A DNA stretch of 64,000 bases from Bacillota bacterium. Its GTDB lineage: Bacteria; Bacillota; SHA-98; Ch115. The stretch is from assembly GCA_013178415.1 (NCBI GenBank), contig JABLXA010000004.1:1-64000 (forward strand). The letters are read 5' to 3'. The first letter of the stretch is position 1. Each line of letters opens with the position of its first letter. The notes below the pieces were generated by a model. The model was not told the DNA's origin. It saw only the letters and a list, made by a program, of their open reading frames with translations, and ran no database searches. Below, piece by piece: positions 9,261 through 18,288 of this stretch. The translations under genes were made by a program, and so were the position numbers.

Positions 9261-9626
9261 ATGGAGATCATGTTAAATGTGGAAGATGTCGTGAGGGGGC
9301 TAAAGCGCCTCAAGAGCCTGGCAAAGCAGGATTTGCTGATCAGCTCAAAGACCGCAAATCCTGCTTTTTATTATTGCCACGCTCTCTCCCGCAAACAGAA
9401 ATATGAGGATCTGATAATGTTGGTTTCCGAGCACGGAGTGACTGCTGCCTACGACATGGCCCTCAAAGAATATCTCGAATTGCCTGAGCCAACCATGGAT
9501 GATGCGCAGACGAGGGGCCAGCTCCATGCCCTTGAGATGTTCCTCCAGACAATGGGGCTCGATAAGCAGACTTTAATGGAACTAAAGGCTCAGGGGACCA
9601 GCGCCGAAGTACAACAATCGATGTAA
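9261..9626 (+). CDS. hypothetical protein, 121 aa
   Basis: I do not recognise this protein. It is soluble, mostly helical and leucine-rich, and starts MEIMLNVEDVVRGLKRLKSL. An upstream in-frame TTG at 9207 exists, but the ATG at 9261 has a GGGGGG ribosome site (9248-9253) at good distance. It is convergent with lexA. Confidence 0.55.
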   Translation: MEIMLNVEDVVRGLKRLKSLAKQDLLISSKTANPAFYYCHALSRKQKYEDLIMLVSEHGVTAAYDMALKEYLELPEPTMDDAQTRGQLHALEMFLQTMGLDKQTLMELKAQGTSAEVQQSM

Positions 9627-9769
9627 TAAAAAGGTAATAAAAAGCCATCATGTCCCTGCTGGCGGTGCCGCAGCGGCATGGGGGGCTGCCCAGGCAAATA
9701 CAGAGCGATGTGCGGGCATGTCCGACCAAGGTGCGCTCAGACCGGGATCTGCTTCGCTTAAACCAAAAT

Positions 9770-10426
9770 CTAGCGAATCTTGCGCAAAAGTCCGATCACC
9801 TTGCCCAATACTGTGACATCACGAGCTATAATGGGGGCAATATTGGGATTTTCGGGCTGCAACCTGACGAAATCATTCTCGATATAGATGCGTTTCACGG
9901 TAGCCTCATCGCCTAAGAGTGCCACAACAATATCACCATTCTGGGCGAAATTTTGTTGCCTCACTATAACATAATCGCCGTTTAATATTCCTGCGCCTAT
10001 CATGCTATCTCCCTGCACTCTGAGCGCAAATACGGGCCCATCTGCTGCAAATTCCTTTGGAATCGGCAAAACTTCATCGATATTTTCTACCGCAAGAAGC
10101 GGATACCCAGCAGCTATCTTGCCGACAACCGGCGCAGTCACTGCAACGTCAATGATGTCATCATCTCGCGCATTCAGGAGTCCGGGCGAATCAGGGCTTG
10201 CCTGGATTATCTCGATAGCTCTAGATTTTGTTGGATCACGTCTTATATATCCTTTCCGCTCTAGTCTTAAAAGATGGCCATGGACGGTTGATGCTGACCT
10301 TAGGCCACATGCCTGCGCAATCTCCCTGAGCGACGGAGGATAGCCATTCTGAGCTATCCGGGCCTGAATGAAACCCAAAATCTTGCTCTGCTTGGGGGAT
10401 ATATCCCTGGACGGTCGTCTGCCCAT
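9770..10426 (-). CDS. lexA: LexA, SOS repressor and self-cleaving protease
   Basis: LexA represses DNA-damage genes and cleaves itself when RecA filaments form. The protein is 218 aa from the ATG at 10426. The N-terminal winged helix carries GYPPSLREIAQACGLRSAST (residues 28-47). The cleavage site is Ala106-Gly107 (KIAAGYP). The catalytic Ser141 lies in QGDSM and Lys178 in ATVKR. The frame is open to 10483, but the family normally starts close to the helix-turn-helix, which favours 10426. No clear GAAC-N4-GTTC operator was seen upstream. Confidence 0.95.
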   Translation of the reverse strand: MGRRPSRDISPKQSKILGFIQARIAQNGYPPSLREIAQACGLRSASTVHGHLLRLERKGYIRRDPTKSRAIEIIQASPDSPGLLNARDDDIIDVAVTAPVVGKIAAGYPLLAVENIDEVLPIPKEFAADGPVFALRVQGDSMIGAGILNGDYVIVRQQNFAQNGDIVVALLGDEATVKRIYIENDFVRLQPENPNIAPIIARDVTVLGKVIGLLRKIR

Positions 10427-10462
10427 TTCGATAATGCACTCCCTACCATAATTCCTAATTGG

Positions 10463-10491
10463 ATTATAGCACAGGATTGCCAACCCACAAA
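10463..10491 (-). promoter_or_regulatory. probable lexA promoter
   Basis: On the minus strand, TATAAT (10468-10463) is preceded at 17 bases by TTTGTG (10491-10486). The predicted start is about 30 bases before the lexA ATG. Confidence 0.5.
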
Positions 10492-10590
10492 CAAATGTAT
10501 GCCATTTCCCTTAGAACTGCAATTGATATAACGTCGTATAATAGATCTTATGTAAACTAAAGATCATTTAGCGCCCTATGGTGGAAATCA

Positions 10591-10624
10591 AATAAAATGG
10601 ACCGGCTGATTTCTCAACCGGCCC
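10591..10624 (-). terminator. intrinsic terminator after the acyl-CoA synthetase gene
   Basis: GGGCCGGTT and AGCCGGTCC form a 9-bp stem with two wobble pairs and an 8-base loop, followed by ATTTTATT on the minus strand. It lies about 85 bases beyond the stop at 10710. Confidence 0.7.
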
Positions 10625-10709
10625 ATTATCGTTGATCCCATGGTCATGACGATCATGATAATAACAATTGGGTGCATCGCCATTGGCCATGATTTCCCCC
10701 TGGCGATGT

Positions 10710-12821
10710 TTATTCTTTCGTCAAGATGATCTTTACGTCAAGGGCTGAAAGTCCTTTCTCATACGCAAATACAGGGTTGATGTCAAGCTCAGCTATATCT
10801 GAAAAATCGATGGTAAGTTGGGCGATGCGCGCTATCGCATCGATTAACGCCGGGATATCAGCAGGAGCTTCGCCTCTGTAGCCCTTCAAAAGCTTGTATG
10901 CCTTTGTCTCCTGGAGCATATCCTCGATCTCCGATTTTGTGAGCTTGTACGCCATTCTAAAGGAAACGTCTTGCATCAAGTTTACATAAATCCCGCCAAG
11001 GCCGAACATGATCATCGGGCCAAACTGAGGGTCTCTGGACATTCCTATGATCAACTCACGCCCAGCCGGCATCATTTTCTGGACCTCGACTCCATATGCC
11101 ACTGCATCAGGCATTTTGTCGCGAAGATTGCGCAATATCCTGTCAAAGGTGTTCCTCACATCTTCTTCAGTCTTTATGTTTAGCGCGACTCCCCCCAGAT
11201 CTGTCTTATGTGTGATCTTGGGCGCGGCCAGCTTCATCACCACAGGGAATCCCATACTTTTAGCGGCAGCCACGGCTTCATCTCCATTTTTTGCCAAAAT
11301 AGATGGGGCAGCAGGAATGCCATATGCTTCAGCTACCTGTGCTGCCTCGCTTCCCAACAGAGTGTTGCGCCCATCCGCACGCACTGCTGCTATGATCTTT
11401 GTCACTTTGTCGCGGTTTGGCCGCGGAGTGAGAGTCAATTCCTCTGCCGTAAGCTTCTCGGCACGCTCTCTCCATGCAGCATAGCGTGAAAGCCCATCAA
11501 GCACATCAACTGCAGCCTCAGGGAAGCTATATGTTGGAATCCCGGCCTCCTCAAACTTCCTGCGGCCATTCTCCACGGCCTCGCCGCCTATAAACGATGT
11601 GACAAGAGGCTTCTTGGGGTTCTTCTTCCAGCATCTTATGATGGCATCTGCGGTAGGATCAGGCTCAGTGACCGCCTGGGGAGTAAGAAGCACGATGACA
11701 TTGTTCACGTTCGGGTCATCTAGCACCCGCTCAAGAGCATATTCATACCGGTCAGCCCTGGCATCGCCCAGTACATCAAATGGGTTATGGAAATTGGCTG
11801 CGGCAGGAAGTACTTTTTTGAGTTCCTCGACTGTAGACTCTGCAGGCTGTGCCATTTTGAGACTCGATGCTTCGATATTATCAGTGGTTATGATGCCCGC
11901 GCCACCTGCATTTGTGACCACTGCAACCGTATTGCCCTTCGGAAGGGGCTGAGTGGTGAGCGCAGTCGCCAGAGAGAATAGCTCTTCGAGCTTCTTGACC
12001 CTCAGAACGCCGCACTGCTTGAATGCCGCTTCATAGCTTCGGTCGTTGCCCGCCAGAGAACCAGTGTGTGATGACGCAGCCTTCGCGCCTGCAGCGCTGA
12101 CACCGGACTTGTATACAATGACCGGCTTCTTCATACACACCTTCTGGGCCACATCCATGAAATGCTGTCCCCTGTTGATGCTCTCTAGATAGCAAAGGAT
12201 GACCTTGGTATCCGGGTCATCTGCAAGGCCTTCAATGAAATCGGCCTCATCGAGGCCTGCCTTGTTGCCGAGGCTTATGAATTTGCTGAAGCCCAGGCCG
12301 CGGCCTACGCTCCAGTCAAGGATAGCTGCGCCAAGAGCGCCGCTCTGGGATATGAATGCGATTTGGCCAGGAAGAGCGAATTTGGGGGCAAAGCTAGCAT
12401 CCAATGGTGAATGGGTATCCATGATTCCGAGGCAATTGGGGCCGACGAGGTTGATGGAATACTGCTTGCAAATGTCGACGAGCTTCTTTTCTAACTCTGC
12501 GCCTTCCTTACCTACCTCTTTGAAACCCGCGGTAATCACGATCAGATTGTGAATTCCCTGCTTGCCGCATTCCTCTGCAACTGACAGGACTCCCCCGGCG
12601 GGGATCACGATAACTGCTAGCTCTGCCTTGACCTCGGATACACTTGGGTAACATTTCAGTCCCTCGATTTCGGTTTCCTTAGGATTTATTGGGTAGATTT
12701 GACCCTTGTATCCGCTTTTGAGGATGTTTCTGAGTATCGAATTTCCTACCTTTCCCGGGGACCTAGATGCGCCAATTACAGCGACGGAACGCGGACGGAA
12801 TAACGATGTAAGATCAGCCAT
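10710..12821 (-). CDS. acetate/acyl-CoA ligase, ADP-forming (fused alpha-beta)
   Basis: This NDP-forming acyl-CoA synthetase converts acyl-CoA, ADP and phosphate to acid, CoA and ATP, a substrate-level ATP step common in fermenters. The 703 aa protein has an N-terminal CoA-binding domain (SVAVIGAS near residue 12), two succinyl-CoA-ligase-like domains with the phosphorylated His252 in SSHTGSLAG, and a C-terminal ATP-grasp domain containing GFPVVMKL and KTDLGGV. Alpha and beta parts are fused, as usual in bacteria. GAGGTG precedes the ATG by about 10 bases. The acyl substrate cannot be told from sequence. Confidence 0.92.
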   Translation of the reverse strand: MADLTSLFRPRSVAVIGASRSPGKVGNSILRNILKSGYKGQIYPINPKETEIEGLKCYPSVSEVKAELAVIVIPAGGVLSVAEECGKQGIHNLIVITAGFKEVGKEGAELEKKLVDICKQYSINLVGPNCLGIMDTHSPLDASFAPKFALPGQIAFISQSGALGAAILDWSVGRGLGFSKFISLGNKAGLDEADFIEGLADDPDTKVILCYLESINRGQHFMDVAQKVCMKKPVIVYKSGVSAAGAKAASSHTGSLAGNDRSYEAAFKQCGVLRVKKLEELFSLATALTTQPLPKGNTVAVVTNAGGAGIITTDNIEASSLKMAQPAESTVEELKKVLPAAANFHNPFDVLGDARADRYEYALERVLDDPNVNNVIVLLTPQAVTEPDPTADAIIRCWKKNPKKPLVTSFIGGEAVENGRRKFEEAGIPTYSFPEAAVDVLDGLSRYAAWRERAEKLTAEELTLTPRPNRDKVTKIIAAVRADGRNTLLGSEAAQVAEAYGIPAAPSILAKNGDEAVAAAKSMGFPVVMKLAAPKITHKTDLGGVALNIKTEEDVRNTFDRILRNLRDKMPDAVAYGVEVQKMMPAGRELIIGMSRDPQFGPMIMFGLGGIYVNLMQDVSFRMAYKLTKSEIEDMLQETKAYKLLKGYRGEAPADIPALIDAIARIAQLTIDFSDIAELDINPVFAYEKGLSALDVKIILTKE

Positions 12822-13132
12822 ATTTTTAAATCACCTCTTCGGTTATCTCTTGGAACCAGAAGCAAATAAATATGTCAAGGCGATCCAAGCCTGTACACAA
12901 AGCAACAGGTCCTACCTGAGGACCAGTTGCCATGATATAGATGCATCTCTAACGCTTGGACAAACCCCTAGACCGAGATACACATTCGCCACGCTCGGCG
13001 AAAATCCTGCTGGATATCCATCAAACATTCGACAAATATCCGACGAAAAACTCCATCAAATGTTATGGACGAACTCGGCCAATCTTAGTTGTGTCGCCCC
13101 GGCCGGCTTTTTATGCCAGGTGTGCAAGCAAG
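12822..13132. other. intergenic region with one strong inverted repeat
   Basis: No gene is supported here. An inverted repeat at 12902-12930 pairs 11 bases with one mismatch (CAACAGGTCC against GGACCAGTTG, 7-base loop). It lies in the expected leader of the acyl-CoA synthetase gene, about 80 bases before its start, so it could be an RNA hairpin or an operator. A TTGACA on the minus strand has no good -10 partner. Confidence 0.35.
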
Positions 13133-13357
13133 TCAATGGCAGGTGCTGCAGTGCCCGCCGCCGCAAGTGGCACAGCCGCCGCCGGACCTTGCAGATGAGG
13201 AGCCTGAGGCCCCGCCGTTATACCCAAACACTGAGAACTGCTTCTTTGCATCGGATGAGCCGCAGCTAGGACATTTGGGCGCGGCCTCGCCCCTGCCCAA
13301 GACCAATTCTTCGAATTTATGACCACAGGATTTGCATATGAATTCAAAAACCGGCAT
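13133..13357 (-). CDS. FmdB-family zinc ribbon protein
   Basis: This 74 aa protein begins MPVFEFICKSCGHKFE, typical of FmdB-type regulatory zinc ribbons. Zinc ligand pairs are Cys8/Cys11 and Cys29/Cys32. The tail is glycine-, serine- and cysteine-rich (CATCGGGHCSTC). The start at 13357 has GGAGG 9 bases upstream. The role is usually uncharacterised. Confidence 0.85.
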   Translation of the reverse strand: MPVFEFICKSCGHKFEELVLGRGEAAPKCPSCGSSDAKKQFSVFGYNGGASGSSSARSGGGCATCGGGHCSTCH

Positions 13358-13409
13358 CAACATCACCCTCCCCTACTCCGCTGACATTATACACCAATAA
13401 GATCTAATT

Positions 13410-14813
13410 TCAAATTGCCTCCCTGCATACCATCACGCTATTCTTCCATTTACCGGTCTTGAAGCGCAATGTAATGAATAACCAGCGAAAGGTTTGATCA
13501 ATTCCAAATGCCAGCCATGCGCCAGCCAGTCCGAGCCCCACTCCATAGACAAGGCCATAGGCTGCAGTCAATCTAATGAGCCATACACTTACGGCGGTGC
13601 TATACAACGGAATCTTCGTATCTCCCGCCCCACGTAATCCACCCGCGATAATGAATTGCGATGATTGGATCGGCTGGAAAAACGCGATTATCTTGAGTAC
13701 TTGGCTCGTCAGCTTTATAACTTCATCATCTGTGGTGTAAAGGGTTGCCAGAGGCTCGCTGCCGAAGAAAAAGACCAGCCCCATAAAACTCGAGAAATAT
13801 AGCCCCAGCCTTCTCGCTTCACAGGCTGATGCCTCAGCCCTGTCAGGACGGCCGGCGCCCAGGTTTTGTCCAACAAGCGTCACGCAGGCGATCGCGAATG
13901 CCTGCCCGGGTGTAAAAGACATCCCATGGATATTGGCGGCGATCTGGTGCGCGGCAAAGGTGACTGTTCCGAGGCCGGTTATTATTCTGGCGAATAGGAT
14001 AAGACCTGTCTGCAGGAAAAACTGCTCGGCGGCGCTGGGAAAGCCAATATAGAGCATGGGTCCCAGGACCTTACGCGATAATCTGAAAGGCGGTTTCAAC
14101 GGAACACGGAGTATTGCTCTGCGGTCATGAAGGGCGAGAATAAACAAACATGCCCCAAAGACCCTGGCCAGTATAGTAGATACGCCCGAACCTATGACAC
14201 CCATGGGCGGAATTCCAAGCCTTCCATAGATGAATATTGAGTTCAAGATCACCACCATGACATTGGTGGCAATGTTGACTATCATTGGGATTCTGGTGTC
14301 TCCGGCTCCCCTGAATATGGAGGATGCGCAAGTCGCAAGGGTGCCAAAGAGAAGACTTATACTGATAAGCCTGAAATATCTTATTCCAGTCTCGACCACG
14401 TCGGGGCCGGCTCCCATCATTATCATGGCATAGCCTGCAAGAAGATACCCCAGTAAGGAAACCAGGATGCCCAGGATAGCAGTTACGATCATCGACTGGC
14501 GAGCTACCTCTTTGGCCGCTTTGAAGTCCCCCGCCCCTATATATCGCGCAACCAGGGCAGTGGTGCCCACATTGAGAGCCACGAAGACCGATAGGGCCAT
14601 GAAGATGGGTTGATTTGTGACGCCGACGGCAGCCACGGCCACAGGTCCGAGGCGGCCCACCATCATCATATTGATGACCTGTACAGCCTGCAGGAGTATC
14701 ATTTCAATCATTGCAGGCCACATGAGTCTCAGGATCTCACTCCGTACGTCCGAACCTCTCGGTTCTACGCCGTTAGCCTTCCAAAATCGACGAAAGGCTG
14801 AAGCCACATCCAT
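13410..14813 (-). CDS. MATE-family efflux transporter
   Basis: This 467 aa protein has about 12 membrane helices in two similar halves. The first half carries MIEMILLQAVQVINMMMVGRLG and the second FPSAAEQFFLQTG, both typical of MATE (NorM/DinF-like) transporters, which use Na or H gradients. Its ATG overlaps the stop of the upstream polysaccharide gene (TAATG), so the two are translationally coupled. The link to a polysaccharide gene leaves open an export role other than drug efflux. Confidence 0.9.
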   Translation of the reverse strand: MDVASAFRRFWKANGVEPRGSDVRSEILRLMWPAMIEMILLQAVQVINMMMVGRLGPVAVAAVGVTNQPIFMALSVFVALNVGTTALVARYIGAGDFKAAKEVARQSMIVTAILGILVSLLGYLLAGYAMIMMGAGPDVVETGIRYFRLISISLLFGTLATCASSIFRGAGDTRIPMIVNIATNVMVVILNSIFIYGRLGIPPMGVIGSGVSTILARVFGACLFILALHDRRAILRVPLKPPFRLSRKVLGPMLYIGFPSAAEQFFLQTGLILFARIITGLGTVTFAAHQIAANIHGMSFTPGQAFAIACVTLVGQNLGAGRPDRAEASACEARRLGLYFSSFMGLVFFFGSEPLATLYTTDDEVIKLTSQVLKIIAFFQPIQSSQFIIAGGLRGAGDTKIPLYSTAVSVWLIRLTAAYGLVYGVGLGLAGAWLAFGIDQTFRWLFITLRFKTGKWKNSVMVCREAI

Positions 14814-16714
14814 TATACCTTTTGCCCCGTTTCCTCTTCGTTCTTATCTATGGCTGTCAATTGTCTTATCAACTTAACTAATGAATTCCCTGCATCTTCG
14901 CGAGATGCCGCAATTTGGCGGCAGGTTTCCAGAAATTCCTCGAGTCCTCTATCAAGAAGCGCAGAATTGCCCCTAGCAATGAAAATACGTTCGTGCCTCG
15001 TAGCCGTCGTTCCTTCCTCGGCCGTGAGTGTTTCCTCGTAAAGCTTCTCCCCAGGGCGGATGCCGGTAAATTCAATCTTGATATCCCGCCCGGGCTCGAG
15101 ACCCGAGAGCCTGATGAGATCTTTGGCCATATCCAGGATCCGCACGGGACGCCCCATATCGAGGACGAAAATCTCCCCGCCCTCCCCCATGGCAGCCGCC
15201 TGTATGACTAGCTGGACAGCTTCTGGGATGGTCATGAAATATCTCAACATATCAGGATGCGTCACGGTAACGGGGCCACCCTGGGCTATCTGTTTCTTGA
15301 AAAGTGGTACCACGCTTCCCCGGCTTCCCAGCACATTGCCAAATCTCACGGCCACAAATTTGGTCTTGCTCGTTTTATTGAGCGTCTGGATCACGATCTC
15401 AGCGGCACGTTTCGTACATCCCATGACACTCACTGGATTTACGGCCTTGTCAGTGGAAATCAGGACGAAGCGCTTGGCACCGTGTCTATCCGCGGCCGTG
15501 GCCACATTCCATGTCCCAAAGATATTATTGGTAATGGCTTCATCAGGATTTGCCTCCATCAATGGCACATGCTTATGCGCGGCCGCATGAAATACCACGT
15601 CAGGTTTGAATCTTTCGAAGATCTGATCGATTTTCCCCCCATCTCTTATGTCTGCGATGATCGGAATTATCTCAAACCTCGGATGGGCAGCCCGAAGTTC
15701 CATTTCTATTTCATATATACTATTCTCGCCATGACCGAGAAGAATCAAGCTCGCCGGACCGAATCTCGCTATCTGTCTGGAAAGCTCTGATCCGATGGAG
15801 CCGCCTGCGCCAGTCACCAGGACCCGTTCACCACGTAGGTAACCTGCGATGCTGTTTAGATCTACTTTTATCTCTTCTCTGCGCAGCAAATCTTCGATCT
15901 GTACATCGCGTATTAGATTTACGCTTACTTTTCCGTCGATTAGATCATACATCCCAGGCAAGGTCTTGAGATTGACCCGCAGGCCATGGCAAATGTCGAC
16001 TATCTCCTTGACCACGCTCCCTGGAGCGGAAGGCATGGCGATTATGACTTCTTCTATTGACTGATTTTTTATGATCTTGGGCAAGTCATGACGGGAACCA
16101 AGAACAGGTAAGCCTGCCATTCTGTAACCATGCTTGGCCGGATCGTCATCGACAAACCCAACGACATCATACGGTAATTCTCTATGTGAACGTAGCTCCT
16201 TCGCAACGATGTTCCCGGCCTGCCCCGCCCCCACTATTAGAACGCGGACTCTTTCGCGTTTTCGGGCCTCCGAAGGTAGATGCTCGACTCCATCCACAGC
16301 GGCATAGCCATTACTAGTCACCCATTCTTGATGGAAGCGCACCAGGAACCTGATTCCGCCTGCCAGGATTATGTTGAGGATCCACATCAAAAGAGTTATG
16401 CTTCGCGGGAATCCGGCTTTATGTACCACATGCAAAAGGATCCAGTCTCCAAGAGATGCGACTGTTGCAGCCTCGACGATGACCCAAAGCTCACGCACAC
16501 TGGCATATTGCCACAAGCGATTATAAAATCCAAAAAGAGAATAGCTAATGAGGCGGATCGGGATCAGAAAAGGAAGATTCCTCTCGAGTATAAGAAGATA
16601 TTGCGCAGGAATAACAAAATCAAACCTGATGAGAAAGGCAAATATGCCTGCAACGATTATAGAGATAAAATCAAGGAACACAAGGATAGCTGTTCTAAGC
16701 CATCGGCTCATCAT
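14813..16714 (-). CDS. membrane NDP-sugar 4,6-dehydratase / polysaccharide biosynthesis protein (CapD/WbpM type)
   Basis: This 633 aa protein has four N-terminal membrane helices (about residues 1-110), a first Rossmann-like domain (VLIVGAGQAGN near 160) and a catalytic SDR domain starting GERVLVTGAGGSIGSELSRQI near 293. The active site reads STDKAVNPVSVMGCTK, with Met where most SDRs have Tyr, as in the WbpM/PglF group of UDP-GlcNAc 4,6-dehydratases. It makes a modified sugar for surface polysaccharide or glycan. It is the first gene of a pair with the MATE transporter. Confidence 0.92.
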   Translation of the reverse strand: MMSRWLRTAILVFLDFISIIVAGIFAFLIRFDFVIPAQYLLILERNLPFLIPIRLISYSLFGFYNRLWQYASVRELWVIVEAATVASLGDWILLHVVHKAGFPRSITLLMWILNIILAGGIRFLVRFHQEWVTSNGYAAVDGVEHLPSEARKRERVRVLIVGAGQAGNIVAKELRSHRELPYDVVGFVDDDPAKHGYRMAGLPVLGSRHDLPKIIKNQSIEEVIIAMPSAPGSVVKEIVDICHGLRVNLKTLPGMYDLIDGKVSVNLIRDVQIEDLLRREEIKVDLNSIAGYLRGERVLVTGAGGSIGSELSRQIARFGPASLILLGHGENSIYEIEMELRAAHPRFEIIPIIADIRDGGKIDQIFERFKPDVVFHAAAHKHVPLMEANPDEAITNNIFGTWNVATAADRHGAKRFVLISTDKAVNPVSVMGCTKRAAEIVIQTLNKTSKTKFVAVRFGNVLGSRGSVVPLFKKQIAQGGPVTVTHPDMLRYFMTIPEAVQLVIQAAAMGEGGEIFVLDMGRPVRILDMAKDLIRLSGLEPGRDIKIEFTGIRPGEKLYEETLTAEEGTTATRHERIFIARGNSALLDRGLEEFLETCRQIAASREDAGNSLVKLIRQLTAIDKNEEETGQKV

Positions 16715-16898
16715 TACCTACCAGTCCAACTACATTATTCTAGATCCTAGAAGCCAATATATATCGCCCGGAAGCATGGGGCGGTCTGAACCCACACAGC
16801 ACTGGGGCCGCCATTCCACCCCTTGAGCGCATTACTTCTTTATTCCACGCGAATACACGAAAGCCTTCTAGAACCACAAATTTTCATTAGCGCAGGTA

Positions 16899-18092
16899 TT
16901 AGAGCTTAAGCTCTAGTCCCAGAGTCCACTCCATCCTCATATCCGTTGCCCCGGGGACATTATCCTTATTCCTCACCGGCCCAATTGCGATTCCGCTCTT
17001 GATCCGGCTCTCAGGACCAAAGGCCCTATCAACCTCGGCCCGAGCCAAAGAGGTTTGTTCCACCACCCCATAGAGAAACGAATACTTCCGGGCTTTCTGC
17101 CACCCGATATCTTGCCATTTATCTCCGATGCGTCCCTCTCCGCGGCGGCGCAATTCAACCCCGGCTCTAGTCTCGATCTTTTCAGACTGCTTTCTCAACA
17201 TGATAATGAGCCTGTCCGCATCGGGCCCGAGCTGAAAACCTAGCGGCTCACCCTGGTTAAGATAACTTCTCGCCGGATTTCGGAAGGTATATGTATAGTT
17301 ATTGGCTCGGGCGTATTCAGCATCTAAACGCAAGTCTTTATTTAGCTCTGTTGTCCCTCCCACTAGGAAACCTATTTGATAGACGCCGCCATTTTTGGGG
17401 TTCTGGGGCATATCATCAACGAAGAACTCGCCATAGACGGTCGTTCCCGGGCGCAAGACAATTGTCGCATCAAGACCAAGATTTTCATTGCTTGATTCAT
17501 TTATTTCTGGCACGCCAGAGTGAATAGCTATATGCTGGGTCAGGTAAAATGGCCACAGGGGAATCCAATTGGTCACCATGCTCGCGAACCTGCCGTCAGC
17601 TATGGCGACTTCGCTTATTCCGAAACGCAGCCATGGTCTGGGATATAGATCGAGACGCTGTCCTAAAAGGTATGTATCAGGATAGGGACCGAGCTTGCCC
17701 GTGAGCTTGCTATATTCAACCCGGCCAAATTTGGTCTGGGCGGTTGAGTTTAGCAGAATGAATGGATAGGATTGTGCGCGGTCATCGAGGATGAGCGTAT
17801 CATATCTGCCAGCGCCCCATCTTACACTTTCGTATCCGAGGGCAATTCCGAGCCTGCCTGAAACTGCCTGAAACTGAACCTCGGCCCCAGCATGGGGAGA
17901 GCCTATCCCCGCCCCCTCCCCTGCCATGAGGCGAATCTCGATCACACCCGGAATCATCCCGGTGGGAAGATCCTCAGATACGGCCATGCCGCCCTCGGCA
18001 AGACAAAAATCCACGTCCGCGAAAACAGTGAAACCGGCCGTCATGGCCGTTAAGGCAATCGCCACTGTCAGGAGGAATTTGATGTTGCGCAT
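16899..18092 (-). CDS. Wzi-like outer-membrane beta-barrel (capsule assembly family)
   Basis: This 397 aa protein has a signal peptide (MRNIKFLLTVAIALTAMTAG, then FTVFA) and many alternating amphipathic strands rich in Tyr, Arg and Gly, with no hydrophobic helices after the signal. The pattern GYESVRWGAGRYDTLIL and later SNENLGLDATIVL resemble the Wzi capsule-assembly barrels. It ends in a strand (WTLGLELKL), as barrels do. GGGGGAG precedes the ATG. It stands beside the polysaccharide dehydratase. A barrel implies an outer membrane, which is notable in a spore former. The exact family needs a profile search. Confidence 0.65.
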   Translation of the reverse strand: MRNIKFLLTVAIALTAMTAGFTVFADVDFCLAEGGMAVSEDLPTGMIPGVIEIRLMAGEGAGIGSPHAGAEVQFQAVSGRLGIALGYESVRWGAGRYDTLILDDRAQSYPFILLNSTAQTKFGRVEYSKLTGKLGPYPDTYLLGQRLDLYPRPWLRFGISEVAIADGRFASMVTNWIPLWPFYLTQHIAIHSGVPEINESSNENLGLDATIVLRPGTTVYGEFFVDDMPQNPKNGGVYQIGFLVGGTTELNKDLRLDAEYARANNYTYTFRNPARSYLNQGEPLGFQLGPDADRLIIMLRKQSEKIETRAGVELRRRGEGRIGDKWQDIGWQKARKYSFLYGVVEQTSLARAEVDRAFGPESRIKSGIAIGPVRNKDNVPGATDMRMEWTLGLELKL

Positions 18093-18183
18093 CCAGATCT
18101 CCCCCGGTAATCAGAATTGGCCACGCAGTATATTTTGACATGACGCTGGATATTCCTTTATGTGGCTGAGTCTCACGGTTGAA

Positions 18184-18207
18184 ACCTGCGGGCTTCCCCG
18201 CGCAGGT
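18184..18207 (-). terminator. possible terminator after the Mg-ATPase gene
   Basis: ACCTGC and GCAGGT pair around an inner GGG/CCC stem, with a short TTT on the minus-strand exit side. It lies about 80 bases after the P-ATPase stop. Confidence 0.4.
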
Positions 18208-18288
18208 CTTGATCTTAGCCGCGCGAGTCTTAATATCGAAGGAATCTGGTTCCTAGCCGTGCTGGCTTGGATGCGGGCGCAAATCCTT

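Noticed and set aside
9627-10700. LexA operator upstream of lexA
   Set aside because: No GAAC-N4-GTTC palindrome was seen; partial matches such as GAACTGCAATTG lack the second half.
12706-13269. A 187-codon plus-strand frame over the acyl-CoA synthetase start and the FmdB gene
   Set aside because: It has no recognisable domain or ribosome site, and it covers two well-supported minus-strand genes and their leader.
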